48,043 nucleotides of DNA from JAZDLO01 sp043801935. Lineage in GTDB: Bacteria > Actinomycetota > Thermoleophilia > RBG-16-64-13. Both the position numbers and the translations under genes were made by a program. How positions within the stretch are numbered: the first letter of the stretch is position 1; every line of letters begins with the position of its first letter. The notes below the pieces were generated by a model. It saw nothing but the letters and a program-made list of their open reading frames with translations, searched no databases and had not been told where the DNA came from. The DNA lies in contig JAZDLO010000065.1 in NCBI GenBank assembly GCA_043801935.1, forward strand, positions 1 through 48,043, written 5' to 3'. This document shows positions 47,387 to 48,043 of the stretch, piece by piece.

Positions 47387-48043
47387 TCAAGGCACGAGCA
47401 CTTCGAGCGCGTGCGGGTCGATCTCCACTGTGGCGGGCAACCTGCCGGCCAGCTCTCCATCGGTTTGGAACCACACAACATCTTTGTCCTCGATCGGAGC
47501 CAGTTCGGCCCGCTCTCCGCGTAAATAGACGACGTTGGCATTGCGCAGGTGGAGGCCGCTGGGCACTCCCAACCAGAAGACGGCCAGACTTGACCGGGTG
47601 GTTCCGGTGAAGAGCAACAGATCGAGCACGCCGTCAGTGGGATCGGCCCCGGGGGTGACCCCGAAGCGGCCCCCGTAGTACCGGCTGTTCCCGGCCACGA
47701 AGAAGGTCGTCCGATGCTCCTTGCCGTTGGCCCGCACGAGGAAGGCCGGAGGGCGCCCGGCGAACCCCGCCCGTATCCCGGTGCTGAGGAAGGCCAACTC
47801 CTTGAAACGCTTCTTGGCGCGAAGATCGATGTTCCGCACGGTGAGGGCGTCGATACCGGCGCCCATCATCAGCACGAAGCGGCGCTCGTTGACCTTGCCC
47901 AGGTCGAGGGAGATGGTCTTGCCCCCGGCGATGACATTGCACGCCCGCTCCACCTGGAACGGCAGCCCCAGCTCGAGGGCGAGTACGTTCACCGTGCCCG
48001 CCGGCACGATGCCTAGCATGGCCTTGCGCCTGGCTGCGTCATT
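47387..48043 (-). CDS. Diacylglycerol/lipid kinase family protein, partial
   Basis: The frame is open to the window edge, so the N-terminal part is missing. The visible 218 residues begin NDAARRKAMLGIVPAGTVN, the GDGTxNE...LGIIPxGTxN region of the DAGK catalytic domain, and continue with the C-terminal sandwich (VFVLMMGAGIDA-like segment, FFVAGNSRYYGGRFGVTPGA, LDLLLFTG). Family members (DgkB/YegS/BmrU/LCB5-like) phosphorylate diacylglycerol or other lipids and recycle membrane lipids. It lies upstream of the two TPR genes on the same strand with a 57-nt gap. The specific lipid is unknown. Confidence 0.85.
   Translation of the reverse strand, partial: NDAARRKAMLGIVPAGTVNVLALELGLPFQVERACNVIAGGKTISLDLGKVNERRFVLMMGAGIDALTVRNIDLRAKKRFKELAFLSTGIRAGFAGRPPAFLVRANGKEHRTTFFVAGNSRYYGGRFGVTPGADPTDGVLDLLLFTGTTRSSLAVFWLGVPSGLHLRNANVVYLRGERAELAPIEDKDVVWFQTDGELAGRLPATVEIDPHALEVLVP

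Noticed and set aside
1..48043. CRISPR arrays, insertion sequences, prophage or plasmid genes
   Set aside because: I looked for regularly spaced repeats, transposases, integrases and phage structural genes and found none.

Overview
The window is high-GC bacterial chromosome with tight protein-coding operons on both strands. Several features point to an uncultured or little-studied member of the Actinomycetota: an MtrA-MtrB-like two-component pair followed by a GerMN lipoprotein (compare mtrA-mtrB-lpqB), TANNNT-type -10 boxes, apparently leaderless response-regulator genes, frequent GTG/TTG starts and a MalT/LuxR-type large ATPase regulator. A B12-dependent class II ribonucleotide reductase, a 2[4Fe-4S] ferredoxin and NifS/NifU fit an anaerobic or microaerobic, Fe-S-rich lifestyle. 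The exact class cannot be fixed from this sequence. No tRNA, rRNA, CRISPR, phage or insertion sequence was seen; the region looks like core chromosome.

Layout. 1-7.7 kb holds mixed housekeeping and uncharacterised genes: an edge-truncated membrane-anchored propeller-like protein, a YmdB-type phosphodiesterase, an NAD(P)-binding protein, a DUF1015 protein, a helix-hairpin-helix protein, a coiled-coil/DUF1828-like pair, an OsmC protein, a zinc-ribbon protein and a short SSB. A sequence resembling the yybP-ykoY (Mn2+) riboswitch lies at 6.1-6.25 kb with no gene for it to control. 7.7-10.7 kb is one 968-aa LuxR regulator. 10.9-14.4 kb is the MtrAB/LpqB-like operon region. 14.5-17.75 kb is nrdR-nrdJ plus a small gene, preceded by a paired NrdR box. 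17.8-22.6 kb (minus strand) carries a DUF3160 lipoprotein and a ferredoxin-nifS-nifU-lipoprotein operon. 22.8-28.9 kb is a cysteine desulfurase-MoxR-DUF58-transglutaminase operon.

29-41.5 kb is an envelope-facing block: two complete OmpR-family two-component systems, a small secreted acidic protein, a DedA protein, a GT4 glycosyltransferase, an ABC exporter with a lipoprotein, a PAP2 phosphatase and a polytopic membrane protein. 41.6-46 kb holds a membrane-anchored protein and a T-box-controlled ileS. 46-48 kb has two TPR proteins and an edge-truncated diacylglycerol-kinase-family gene.

The most interesting signal is in the promoters of the 31-40 kb block. Six transcription units there share one architecture: two YTCAT half-sites 11 bp apart, then exactly 10 nt, then a -10-like hexamer. 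This suggests one regulon tying both two-component systems to the ABC exporter, DedA/GT4, PAP2 and the secreted protein, a plausible and apparently self-controlled envelope-lipid or antimicrobial-stress response. A second shared promoter (GTAAC-N6-GTTAC, 28 nt, GGTCRAACATG) precedes the GerMN lipoprotein and the DUF3160 lipoprotein and may be the target of the MtrA-like regulator.
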